Part shown: in pieces, positions 55,901-63,555 of the stretch
How the letters are laid out: each line of letters starts with the position of its first letter
How positions within the stretch are numbered: the first letter of the stretch is position 1
From: UBA6168 sp964508135
GTDB lineage: Bacteria; Bacteroidota; Bacteroidia; Chitinophagales; Saprospiraceae
DNA: 64,000 nt
Assembly: GCA_964508135.1 (NCBI GenBank)
Contig: CAZDSU010000008.1
Location: 57,914 to 121,913, forward strand
Direction: 5' to 3'
Notes under the pieces: generated by a model
Told to the model about the DNA's origin: nothing
What the model saw: the letters and a program-made list of their open reading frames with translations, nothing else
The model's database searches: none
Program-made: the position numbers and the translations under genes

Positions 55901-56187
55901 TGCCCGACCTGCGTGGCATTGAAGCGGAGGAGCACAGCCTCGGACAATTGCTCCGAGGGGAAGCGGGTCTGCACCTGTTTTATGTGAATGGCGGCAACCC
56001 GGTCCCGATCCGCATTTCGTTGGAAGTGGACGGGGTGGCGCTGCCCGCCCAGCAGTTAGTCATCCGCATCTACGACGGCAAGGACACCCAGGCCGACTTG
56101 CGGACGGGCTACACCAATACGTTCAGCATGACGCCGGATGAGTTGAAGCTGCTGTTGTTTGGGGGGATGGTGGGGATTAAGGTATGA
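52906..56187 (+). CDS. Atypical ClpA/B-type AAA+ ATPase with extra N- and C-terminal domains
   Basis: The 1093-residue protein starts with about 230 residues unlike any Clp N domain I know. The first AAA module has P-loop GPEGVGKHT near 253-261, but I see no acidic Walker B, so it may not hydrolyse ATP. The second AAA module is canonical, with GPTGVGKT (535-542), VVLLDEIE (about 598-605) and sensor TSN (near 641). A D2-small domain follows (ARRGFDARMGGRALKRQIERDL). About 290 further residues include ERRQERQGRLYNV and LLRGEAGLHLFYVNGG. The last motif recalls the GGEA core of release-factor PCRF domains. The presumed role is an unfoldase or disaggregase. The gene stands alone and ends just before GC-rich repeat copy 5. 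No ClpP-binding loop (IGF/L) is seen. Confidence 0.82.
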   Translation: MPSTTLNIPVLVLPTKLDGQAAYQVQPVFFGAPTGVHRRYSEAIGLFKKQVKRRYAAYTFSRSTAEQLLWFKFGPEVKLNQYPLEFSIGSHYIKGRFGVASFEWQGLTYACLPAFESFIFIVKNNDRGKADLKAETERVVKEMMRRLKQAEGSDFDAEQYYSEKKEFVTTVQLEVNYKESNFSFEATGAEGLFAAFRQQEQFDGGEEIEKVATDLCARYPDELNRAWQQEPLVEQLHELIFKKTGNNPLVLVGPEGVGKHTVLHEVAYRYMASVTKQSDEDWRRHYFWHLNPNRVIAGMSIVGHWEKRFEAILQYVQSPSNRERYPDKLLVDNPVALLRIGKAAQSDLCLATVLKPFLEKRKIQLVLLATPEEWKLVQEADRSFADLFQVIRVPEPDVATAIKIVLQNRSLMELQTGCSITVPAISQLFTIQRNYLKNKALPGSVMRLLTQLTTKYSRTVIDAPEVRKEFKSFSGMQEQIFEEQSPIEKDELNRLLGQELVGQPLAVEALSGAIHLVKARLTDRNRPLGSFLFIGPTGVGKTHAAKLLCKTILGSDSKLMRFDMNEYIDGGALHRLIGDYQNPEGQLTGKVRYQPFGVVLLDEIEKAHPSIHDLLLQVLDDARLTDSLGRTVDFSNTIIVMTSNLGAREAASQIGYASESKDESAVYRKAVEQAFRPELVNRIEQIVVFNPLTFNEIQKIAQLQIRELLQRDGFVRRTTIVNVSEQALDWVARRGFDARMGGRALKRQIERDLTLLSAEQLIKTTSDTPVILDILLENERLVPQITPIEFVHPLDGEWLPEIPEENNAVRFFGKLQHRLELVEKEISSFERRQERQGRLYNVAGQDADWKHYDFKNKVATMKESMQFKALRLRERQMTMVPAVPFRLKRVYLNEFDDSGKARKEALRDKHFQEEAMKTLREEYRHLSPEFDSFQTDYLVSYFDLTFLETMLEGFLAQKTDKVRLRFESCVTHAGASEIEFLINQYSLLLTSMDITHHVMPDLRGIEAEEHSLGQLLRGEAGLHLFYVNGGNPVPIRISLEVDGVALPAQQLVIRIYDGKDTQADLRTGYTNTFSMTPDELKLLLFGGMVGIKV

Positions 56188-56311
56188 GGTATGGTGGTCA
56201 TCGTCCAACCTTGTTAGGGGGTCACGATGCCAGATTTTAAAAATGAAAAAAGTTTATGGTTGTGAAAATGAGCATTTTCATTTTTGGCTCATGACGTTTT
56301 ATGGTGAAAAA

Positions 56312-56388
56312 TAGGGGGTTTGGGGGCGGAACGCCCCCAAAAACTCTCTCCCCCCCGACGAGCCGCCGAAGGCGGCGAGGAGGGGGCA
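56312..56388 (+). repeat. GC-rich double stem-loop repeat, copy 5
   Basis: This is the best-formed copy: GTTTGGGGGCGGAACGCCCC, a C-run, then GAGCCGCCGAAGGCGGCGAG. It lies in the 343-base gap 56188-56530, between the convergent Clp-like gene and TPR gene. The rest of the gap shows no gene. Confidence 0.75.
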
Positions 56389-56530
56389 ATAGCTCGTAAG
56401 CTCCTTGGTGAATAAATATTGCTTTTCACTCTGAAACGCCATGAGCCTCATTTTTGCAGCCATACCATAAAAATCAGAGGGAACAAGCACGATGGCTTGT
56501 CCCCTCCTAACACCCGTTTAAGGTCGTCGG

Positions 56531-57775
56531 TTATTGGTTCAGCGCCAACAGTTCCGGCTTTTTCGTGCCAGTGCGAAGCGCCTTGGTTCGGTGCATTTCG
56601 GCGCTTTTCTTGTCGCCCATTTTAAAGTAAATACTTGCCAGCGCCCCGTTCACGTCAATATTCTCTGGGCGGGCTTGGTATTCTTTTAGCGCATATTCCA
56701 GCGCCTTGGGTTGGTTGTCCATTAAATCCGAATATACATGCGCAAACTCCAAGTCCATATTATGGCCGTGCGCCTGGTCGTCTTCCATCATTTTTATTAC
56801 TTCTTCCATGGTTTTGCCATATTCATTGGTTCGGCCACTTTCTTTATATACCGTCGCCAATTGTTCATAAAAGCTTACCTCCGGCACAATGGCAGCCGCT
56901 TGTTTCAGCAATTGCTCGGCTTCGGCATAGTTCTTCCGCATGATTTCGACGGACGCCAGGCCAGCCAATGCGAAGGGGTATTCGGGGCGTTCCATCAGTG
57001 TGTTCTTGAAAACCTGCTCGGCTTCGGCCATCTTACCATAATGCAGGTAGAGGTTGCCAAGTGTCACCATTGACCACGAGGTGTTGTCGTAGCCGGGGTA
57101 GCCCGCTTGGGCGGCCATGGTCATCGCTTCGATGGCACCAGGCACGTCGCCGTGTATCTCCCGCAGGTACGACACCCGGCTGTAGCTGCGCAAATCTGGC
57201 TTGATGCTCACCATCTTGTCCGCCATTTCTACAGCTTTGGGATAGTTGCCCAACTCCACATTTGCATCGGTCAGCACACCGTAGATGCCCGAGTTTAGCG
57301 GGTTTATTTTCACCGCTTCTTCGCCAGTTTTCAGCGCTTTTGAGAACTCGTGCAGGCTCATTTCAACGGCAGCCTTGGCACTCAACGCCCGGAATTTCAG
57401 GTCTTTTTCCTTGATGTTTTTTTCGTCAAACGTTTGTGCCAGCAGATAATCCAAGCACTGCAACGCCGCCGGGTAATAGTGCGGGTGCTCGCCCGTCACC
57501 CTTGCTTCCTGCACGAAAATTTCGGCGAGGTTCAGCCAAGGCTCCTTCGCTTGCGGGTTGTCCATTATCACCTTGCGCTCCTTGCCGTAGGCGTTCTGGA
57601 CGGTTTCCCATTCTTTGCCATACTGGATTTTCTCGTTCCGGTCGAGCAGTTGTGGTATCTTTTCAATAAGGCCCATGCCAGCCTTTGCAGTGGTATTGGG
57701 TTGGTTGTTTTGGCAAGCTATAATGCTCACCATTAAATAGGCCATAAGGCCGATGGAGATGATTATATTTTTCAT
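56531..57775 (-). CDS. TPR-repeat lipoprotein
   Basis: The 414-residue protein has a lipobox (SIIAC, Cys21). It is otherwise helical with TPR-like pairs: ALKTGEEAVKINPLNSGIYG, AVEMADKMVSIKPDLRSY, WSMVTLGNLYLHYGKMAEAEQVFKN and ASIYFKMGDKKSAEMHRTKA. TPRs act as protein-binding scaffolds, probably in the periplasm or at the inner face of the outer membrane here. It lies last after two DUF4331 genes on the same strand, and they may share an mRNA, with a word-repeat hairpin before it. Confidence 0.85.
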   Translation of the reverse strand: MKNIIISIGLMAYLMVSIIACQNNQPNTTAKAGMGLIEKIPQLLDRNEKIQYGKEWETVQNAYGKERKVIMDNPQAKEPWLNLAEIFVQEARVTGEHPHYYPAALQCLDYLLAQTFDEKNIKEKDLKFRALSAKAAVEMSLHEFSKALKTGEEAVKINPLNSGIYGVLTDANVELGNYPKAVEMADKMVSIKPDLRSYSRVSYLREIHGDVPGAIEAMTMAAQAGYPGYDNTSWSMVTLGNLYLHYGKMAEAEQVFKNTLMERPEYPFALAGLASVEIMRKNYAEAEQLLKQAAAIVPEVSFYEQLATVYKESGRTNEYGKTMEEVIKMMEDDQAHGHNMDLEFAHVYSDLMDNQPKALEYALKEYQARPENIDVNGALASIYFKMGDKKSAEMHRTKALRTGTKKPELLALNQ

Positions 57776-57797
57776 AAACGGGCGTTTTTAATAATTT

Positions 57798-57873
57798 AAA
57801 ATGGAGAATTGAAAATTGAAAAATAACCCAAGGGATGCCTCATTCTCAATTCTCCATTTTCCATTCTCAATTA
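57798..57873. repeat. Word-repeat inverted pair (GGAGAATTGA type)
   Basis: AAATGGAGAATTGA near 57798-57811 pairs with TCAATTCTCCATTTT near 57846-57860, and further TTGAAAAT/ATTCTCAA words flank it. It fills the gap between the DUF4331 stop and the TPR start. Confidence 0.65.
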
Positions 57874-59922
57874 TTGTTTTATCATTTTCAAAACCTCCAA
57901 CAGCTTGCCGTTGCCATCTTTTGCTTTAGCAAAATAGACGCCAGCAGGCAGGTTTGTTGCGTTGAACTGAACGGAATAGCGTCCCTTGTCCATTTGCTCG
58001 TGGACGAGTGTGCTGACCACTTTGCCGCTCATGTCAACGACTTGGATGCTGATGTTTCCTGCTTCGGCCACCTCATACTGCACGGTCGTTTGTGCAGTAA
58101 ACGGGTTGGGGAAGTTGGCCATCATCACCTGCGTCCCGGCAATTTCAGGGGTGCTCACGCCAATGCCACCATTAGGCAGCATGGCCATTTGCGCCGGGCC
58201 AGCAATTGTGCCGCTGCAATCGCCATCGCCGGACCAAGGCTTGACCATGAACGGAAACTTGTTGGTGAAAGGCGCATCGTTTTGCTCAACCCCCGTGGTG
58301 TAGGTCAGCACGTCCAACAAGTCTTGCGTGACGGGGCTGCCACCAGCCGTGTAATCATCGTACCAAAGCCCGATGGCTGCCAGTGCCACACCCGACACTG
58401 CTTGCAACTCAATCCGGGTCACGTCATCCTCCAACCGGCGACCGTTCGGAAAGCCGTCCATGTTCGGAATCCATTGCATGTTGGCGTTGGCGTTGTAAGC
58501 CGGGTCGGTCAGGCCAAGCACAGCGGCCTGAACGATACCCAGCGAACTGAATTTCGGGTGGTTGCGGGGCGTCGGGGTCACGGCCATGTTCAGCCGGAGC
58601 ATGTCTCCGCCATTTGGCAAAAAGTTGTTGATGAAGGGTTTGCCTACGGCCAATGGGTTGCCGTTCTTGCCTGTCGCCAATTGGTAGGGCGGGAAGTTGG
58701 GCACGCCCGTGTGGAAAATCGGCCAAAGGTCCACCGACCTCGGCTTCCCTGGGCCAGGCAGTAGCAATGTGCCGAAGATGGCATCGTCCAATGCCGTGCC
58801 GGCCACAGCGGCAGTGCCTTTGAGAGCATAAAGGCCATCCTGGCCGTTGCCGAAGTCGAAAGCACCGAGCGAATTGCGTTGGATGCGCAGCGGCGCAAAG
58901 CCAGGGACTGCTCCACCGAATTGTGAGTCGTCCATGTAAAGCGCCAGTTCTGGATTGTAGAAGAAACCGTCCAACTGGGTGTCGGCCAATTCTTGGTACG
59001 GGGTAAGGGCGTTCCAGTAATCCTTGTAACCGATGGGGATGACGGCTTCGTTGGTCAACGGCATACCGAGGCGGCTCACCTGAACCCAGTTGCCAGAAAA
59101 AGCCTGGCTACCGGGCGACAAGGTGCGGATTTGCGGACGGCTTGCGCTCGCCCACACACCGATGATGAAGCGATCGTCGAGGATGCTGGTCGGGTTGACG
59201 GGAGCACCTGCTTTGCGAAGGAAAGCAATCGGCACTTCGATGGCGATGGCGCTGGTGTTCATGCAAGCGAGGCCATCCCGGGGGTCGCCGTTCTGGCGGG
59301 GCAGGTCGCCGAGGTCGAACACGCCGCCGAGGTCCACGAAGAACGGGTCGTCCACTGGGCCTACGAAAACCCGCTCGCCAGTAGCTGACTGACGAATGGC
59401 TTTTTTCATCAGCGCATCGTAAGTAGTGTTCAGGCCGACCGTGGAGTTGATGCTGCGCACGCCAATGTTTGGCGGTGGTACCGGTACGTTTTCGATTATT
59501 TTGATCCAACTGGTGCCGCCGTTGATGCTTTTCTCCAGCGTATAGGTGGTGTACAAGTTTTGCTTGCCCAGCCGGATGTTGAAAAACGTCGTCGGGTCTT
59601 GGTTCTTGATTTTGAACGTGAAACGGTACGTGATTTCGTCGCCAGGTATGGCGGCGTTATTGTCCACATGGATTTCGTAGCGGATGTTTTCGCCAAACTG
59701 GTAGTAGTTCGGGCCACCTTGCGGCAGTTGCATTGGCACATAAGTGGCGACGAGGATGATGTTTTGCGGACGCTCCGGGCTTCGGAAAGCGTAAACGTCC
59801 ACGTTGTCAGCCAGCGGGTCATTGGCGATGAGCGGCGCCTCTCGGTGGCTGGAGGCCGTGGCGTTTAGGCTGAAAATGCCCATTGCCAACAGCAAGAATA
59901 ATGATTTTATGATAAATTTCAT
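57871..59922 (-). CDS. DUF4331 protein with T9SS sorting domain
   Basis: The 683-residue protein has a signal peptide (about 1-23, ending NATA). The DUF4331 signature SSHREAPLIANDPLADN follows at once, and the domain goes on through NYYQFGENIRYEI, DDPFFVDLGGVFDLG and IPNMDGFPNGRRLEDDVT to about residue 555. The C-terminal 70-80 residues form a type IX sorting domain (MMANFPNPFTAQTTVQYEV ... LLEVLKMIKQ). DUF4331 proteins are secreted and of unknown function. A tandem paralogue lacking the sorting tail lies just upstream. Confidence 0.92.
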   Translation of the reverse strand: MKFIIKSLFLLLAMGIFSLNATASSHREAPLIANDPLADNVDVYAFRSPERPQNIILVATYVPMQLPQGGPNYYQFGENIRYEIHVDNNAAIPGDEITYRFTFKIKNQDPTTFFNIRLGKQNLYTTYTLEKSINGGTSWIKIIENVPVPPPNIGVRSINSTVGLNTTYDALMKKAIRQSATGERVFVGPVDDPFFVDLGGVFDLGDLPRQNGDPRDGLACMNTSAIAIEVPIAFLRKAGAPVNPTSILDDRFIIGVWASASRPQIRTLSPGSQAFSGNWVQVSRLGMPLTNEAVIPIGYKDYWNALTPYQELADTQLDGFFYNPELALYMDDSQFGGAVPGFAPLRIQRNSLGAFDFGNGQDGLYALKGTAAVAGTALDDAIFGTLLLPGPGKPRSVDLWPIFHTGVPNFPPYQLATGKNGNPLAVGKPFINNFLPNGGDMLRLNMAVTPTPRNHPKFSSLGIVQAAVLGLTDPAYNANANMQWIPNMDGFPNGRRLEDDVTRIELQAVSGVALAAIGLWYDDYTAGGSPVTQDLLDVLTYTTGVEQNDAPFTNKFPFMVKPWSGDGDCSGTIAGPAQMAMLPNGGIGVSTPEIAGTQVMMANFPNPFTAQTTVQYEVAEAGNISIQVVDMSGKVVSTLVHEQMDKGRYSVQFNATNLPAGVYFAKAKDGNGKLLEVLKMIKQ

Positions 59923-60013
59923 TGTTGAATTGTTTGATTGTTTGATTGTTGAATTGCTTGATTGTTTCGAAGCAATGCGAGAACCAATTTCCTAATTTCT
60001 TAATTTCCAATTT

Positions 60014-61729
60014 CTACTCCCCGGTCTCCGTTCCCATCCAAGGCGAAGCCACATACGGGAAGCTGGTTTTGAAGATTTTGTCGTTGTTGTTGACGCCGGT
60101 GGAATAGCTCAATACGTTCACCAGTTTCGTGGTCACTGGGCTTCCTCCAGCCACATAGTCATCGTACCAAAGGCCGATGGCAGCCAGTGCTACACCACTG
60201 ACAGCTTGCAACTCGATGAGCGTCACGTCATCCTCCAAGCGGCGACCGTTCGGGAAGCCATCCATGTTCGGAATCCATTGGAGGGTGGCATTGCTGGCAT
60301 AGGTTGGGTTCGTTAGACCAAGCACGGCGGCGTTCACGATGCCCAGCGAGCTGAATTCAGGGCTGTTGCGGGGCGTAGGTGGTGTGGCCATGTTGAGGCG
60401 AAGCATATCGCCGCCGTTCGGCAAAAAGTTGTTGATGAATGGTTTGCCTATGGCCAATGGGTTGCCGTTTTTGCCCGTCGCCAATTGGTAGGGCGGGAAG
60501 TTGGGCACGCCCGTGTGGAAAATCGGCCAGAGGTCAACCGAGCGGGCCTTTCCGGGGCCAGGCAGCAGCAGCGTGCCGAAGATGGCATCGTCCAAAGCAG
60601 TACCAGCCACGGCGGCAGAACCTTTCAGGCTGTACAGGCCATTTTTACCATAACCAAAGTCAAAAGCGCCGAGTGAGTTGCGTTGGATTCGCAGCTTTGC
60701 CATTGCCGGTACGGCTCCTCCGAACTGCGAATTGTCCATGTAGAGCGCCAGTTCTGGGTTGTAGAAAAAGCCATCAAGTTGCGTGTCGGCCAATTCTTGG
60801 TAAGGAGTCAATGAATTCCAGTAGTCCTTGTACCCGATTGGGATGACGACCTCGTTGGTCAACGGCATGCCGAGGCGGCTCACTTGAACCCAAGTGCCAG
60901 CATCGGTAGGCTCGTTGCCAGTGGTGCTGAGGGTGCGCATGGCACGACGGCTGGCACTTGCCCACACACCGATGACGTAATCGCCGTCGAGGATGTTGGC
61001 AGGCGTGGCAGCGGCGCCCGTTTTGCGGAGCGTCGAAATCGGCACTTGGATGGCGATGGTGTGCGTGTTGTACTGGCCAAGGCCGTCACGGTAGGGGCCA
61101 CTTTGGCGGGGCAGGTTGCCGAGGTCGAACACGCCGCCGAGGTCCACGAAGAACGGGTCGTCGGCAGGGCCGCAGTAGATGCTTTCGCCAGTGGTTGCAG
61201 ACTCGATGGCATCGGCGATGAGCTGGTCGTAGGTGGTGCCGAGACCAACACCGCTTTCGATGGAGCGTGGGCCAATACGTGGCGGCGGCACTTCACCACC
61301 AGCAACGATGGTCGTCCAGGTTTGTCCGCCGTTGGTGCTGCGCTCGCAAGTGTAGGTCGTGCGGAGGTTGCGGGCACCGAGGCGGATGTTGAAGAAGGTG
61401 GTCGGGTCTTCGTTCACCAGTGAAAAAGTGAAGCGGTAGGTAACCTCGTCACCTACGATGGCGGCGTTGTTGTCAATGTGGATTTCGTAGCGGATGTTCT
61501 CGCCGAACGTGTAGTAGTTCGGCCCCCCGTGCGGCAGCTCCGCCGGGATGTAGTTGGCGATGATGGTCACCATGTTCGGGTTGTCGGGGCTTACGAAGGC
61601 GTAAACGTCCGTGTTGTCGGCCAACGGATCGTTGGCGATGAGCGGCGCTTCCCGGTGGCTGGAGGCCGAGGCCGCCACCCCCCAAAGGCAAAGCGCCACG
61701 GTAAGGATTTTTGAAACGAATGTTTTCAT
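60014..61729 (-). CDS. DUF4331 protein without T9SS tail
   Basis: The 571-residue protein has a signal peptide (about 1-21, ending ASA) and the same SSHREAPLIANDPLADN start. The DUF4331 domain follows in full and the protein ends with FPYVASPWMGTETGE. It lacks the sorting domain that the next gene carries. The parts from about 300 to 530 are almost identical to those of the downstream paralogue, whereas the first 300 residues differ more. This fits a tandem duplication with later gene conversion. It is the first gene of the probable DUF4331-DUF4331-TPR operon. Confidence 0.92.
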   Translation of the reverse strand: MKTFVSKILTVALCLWGVAASASSHREAPLIANDPLADNTDVYAFVSPDNPNMVTIIANYIPAELPHGGPNYYTFGENIRYEIHIDNNAAIVGDEVTYRFTFSLVNEDPTTFFNIRLGARNLRTTYTCERSTNGGQTWTTIVAGGEVPPPRIGPRSIESGVGLGTTYDQLIADAIESATTGESIYCGPADDPFFVDLGGVFDLGNLPRQSGPYRDGLGQYNTHTIAIQVPISTLRKTGAAATPANILDGDYVIGVWASASRRAMRTLSTTGNEPTDAGTWVQVSRLGMPLTNEVVIPIGYKDYWNSLTPYQELADTQLDGFFYNPELALYMDNSQFGGAVPAMAKLRIQRNSLGAFDFGYGKNGLYSLKGSAAVAGTALDDAIFGTLLLPGPGKARSVDLWPIFHTGVPNFPPYQLATGKNGNPLAIGKPFINNFLPNGGDMLRLNMATPPTPRNSPEFSSLGIVNAAVLGLTNPTYASNATLQWIPNMDGFPNGRRLEDDVTLIELQAVSGVALAAIGLWYDDYVAGGSPVTTKLVNVLSYSTGVNNNDKIFKTSFPYVASPWMGTETGE

Positions 61730-62108
61730 AAAATACTGATTTTGAATTAATTGATTGCTGAGATTGCTGAATTGTTTGATGGTTTTGGGGCAATAATTTA
61801 GCTAGCCATTGCATGTATGCTTTGGCAAAACATCCAGTTTGGGCAATAGAATGTCAGGGCAGGTTATGCCCGGTTTTTCACTTGGTGACCAACTAATTTG
61901 AACTTGTTTGATTCGAACCAGCCAATAAGGCTGGCAGGATGTTTTTGGAAAAGAGCAACGGAAGCTGCTCCTCCGCTTGATGTTGGTATTTACGAGTAAT
62001 TGGTGGGAGCGGATTTTTTGGGACGGATTTTTTTTATTTTTTTTGCAGTGAAAATAGCTTGGAGTAATTTCGAGCCACTTTTTCAAATCTTCATCATTGT
62101 TCGTTGCC
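61730..62108. other. Divergent intergenic region, no gene seen
   Basis: This 379-base gap holds short word repeats near 61745-61785 (TTGATTGCTGA, GATTGCTGAATTG) and a direct repeat GGAGCGGATTTTTT/GGGACGGATTTTTT near 62009-62037. No consensus promoter was found for either flanking gene. Confidence 0.5.
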
Positions 62109-62483
62109 ATGCAAAAACTCGCCATCTTCTGCCTGTTCGCATCGTTCCTGTTCTGCTACCTCGAATGGGCCGACCAATCGGCTTTCGTTTACGAAGTCGT
62201 TTACATGCTGCTCTTTGAAAAATCTGACAAAGCCAGTGCCTTTTCGCACCCGCTGGTTTTGTTGCCGTTTTTGGGGCAGTTGATGGTGCTCATTTCCCTG
62301 TTCATGCCCAAGCCCAAGAAGTGGATGGTCATCACTGGAATGGCGATGATGGGCATACTGGTGCTGATGTTGGTACTGGTTGGTGTGCTGGGTAAAAACT
62401 GGAAGATAGTTTTGGCGACGGTGCCGTTTTTGGTATCGGCGGTGTGGTGCTGGAGGGAGTTTAGGGTAAAACCGGGTGAGTGA
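62109..62483 (+). CDS. Small hypothetical membrane protein
   Basis: The 124-residue product has about four hydrophobic spans: LAIFCLFASFLFCYL, LVLLPFLGQLMVLISLF, MVITGMAMMGILVLMLVLVGVL and IVLATVPFLVSAVW. No motif names a function. The ATG at 62109 is preferred over an upstream TTG. It ends 131 bases before the next gene. Confidence 0.6.
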   Translation: MQKLAIFCLFASFLFCYLEWADQSAFVYEVVYMLLFEKSDKASAFSHPLVLLPFLGQLMVLISLFMPKPKKWMVITGMAMMGILVLMLVLVGVLGKNWKIVLATVPFLVSAVWCWREFRVKPGE

Positions 62484-62507
62484 GCAGCTGTATTCAATTG
62501 AGTTTAT

Positions 62508-62515
62508 ACTTTTGT
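62508..62515 (+). promoter_or_regulatory. -7 element before the T9SS-tail protein gene
   Basis: TACTTTTG fits the consensus exactly, 100 bases before the ATG at 62615. No clear -33 TTTG. Confidence 0.35.
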
Positions 62516-62614
62516 CCGATGTGTTGCAAATTAATTCCTTGCATATCGAATAAATGGTGGATTTGGCTAAATTGCTTCGGAATATTTATCACGTTGTCAT
62601 AATATCATTTCGTC

Positions 62615-63478
62615 ATGAAAAACCATTTGCAAACATCATTCCCCATTGTCCTTTTCACCTTCCTTGTCAATATGCCTATTTTTGGCAAAATTGATTTCCC
62701 AATTGTTTTTTCATACGCAGATACCACCCAGATTTTTGCCACTTTTTGTGAAGGCGGTGAATATGAATGGAACGGCATGGTTTACAATCAAGCCGGAGAT
62801 TACATGTTTGTCTTTGTCGGCTCAGATGGGCTGGATAGTGTAGTTATTTTGAGTATTGAGGCATTGCTAAATGATACTACGGAGCTGAGTTTTACTATTT
62901 GCTCAGATGAAAGCAGTCCTTTGACCGGTGAATTTTTTGAAGTCAATTCTTGGGAGGATTCCTTATTGGTTTTTGAATCTCAAAATTTACAAAATCAATT
63001 GGGTTGTGATAGCCTTATCAATGCAGAAATAACGGTGTATCCTGTAGAGTACATTTATGCTTGGGGTACAGGCCCAGTAGGGACTGAAATAGGAGGTATC
63101 GTTTTTGATACACCTGGTAGTTATGTAGGAACTTTTATTGATTGCTGCACTGGATATGGGTGCAATATTTATGTAGGGTACGAAATCTATATTTTCAGTG
63201 CCACCAACGAATTTGAGCATGAAATAAACCTCAACATTTTCCCAAACCCTATTGAAGACATTTTTTGGGTCAATTTTGAACTACCTGAAAGCGTAATTTT
63301 TTCAACATCACTGCATGATGTAACGGGCAAAAAAATCAGCGATTTGGCCAATGATGAGAACTTGCTCACAGGTCAGCACCAACTCAAATTTGAGCAAGCA
63401 CAACTGCCGCAGGGAATTTACTTTTTGCGGCTTCAATTCGATGAACATGTGTTGATGAGGAAATTGGTGAAAAAATGA
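62615..63478 (+). CDS. Small secreted protein with T9SS sorting domain
   Basis: The 287-residue protein has a signal peptide (about 1-24). Residues 40-190 form a beta-rich part with Cys pairs (FCEGGEYEWNG, YNQAGDYMF, FTICSDESSP) that resembles the repeat units often found before sorting domains in Bacteroidota. The type IX sorting domain is at about 205-287 (NLNIFPNPIEDIFWVNF ... HVLMRKLVKK). No enzyme domain is seen. It converges on the partial TonB-dependent receptor. Confidence 0.82.
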   Translation: MKNHLQTSFPIVLFTFLVNMPIFGKIDFPIVFSYADTTQIFATFCEGGEYEWNGMVYNQAGDYMFVFVGSDGLDSVVILSIEALLNDTTELSFTICSDESSPLTGEFFEVNSWEDSLLVFESQNLQNQLGCDSLINAEITVYPVEYIYAWGTGPVGTEIGGIVFDTPGSYVGTFIDCCTGYGCNIYVGYEIYIFSATNEFEHEINLNIFPNPIEDIFWVNFELPESVIFSTSLHDVTGKKISDLANDENLLTGQHQLKFEQAQLPQGIYFLRLQFDEHVLMRKLVKK

Positions 63479-63503
63479 GCAACCTCACTGGTAAAAATTA
63501 AAA

Positions 63504-63534
63504 GTGGCGACACCTTTCCAAAAGGTGTCACCAC
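63504..63534. terminator. Hairpin between convergent genes
   Basis: GTGGCGACACCTTT pairs with AAAGGTGTCACCAC around a short loop. There is no T-run, so termination is possible but not certain. Confidence 0.5.
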
Positions 63535-63555
63535 GGGGCAAAAGCCATTCAAATA

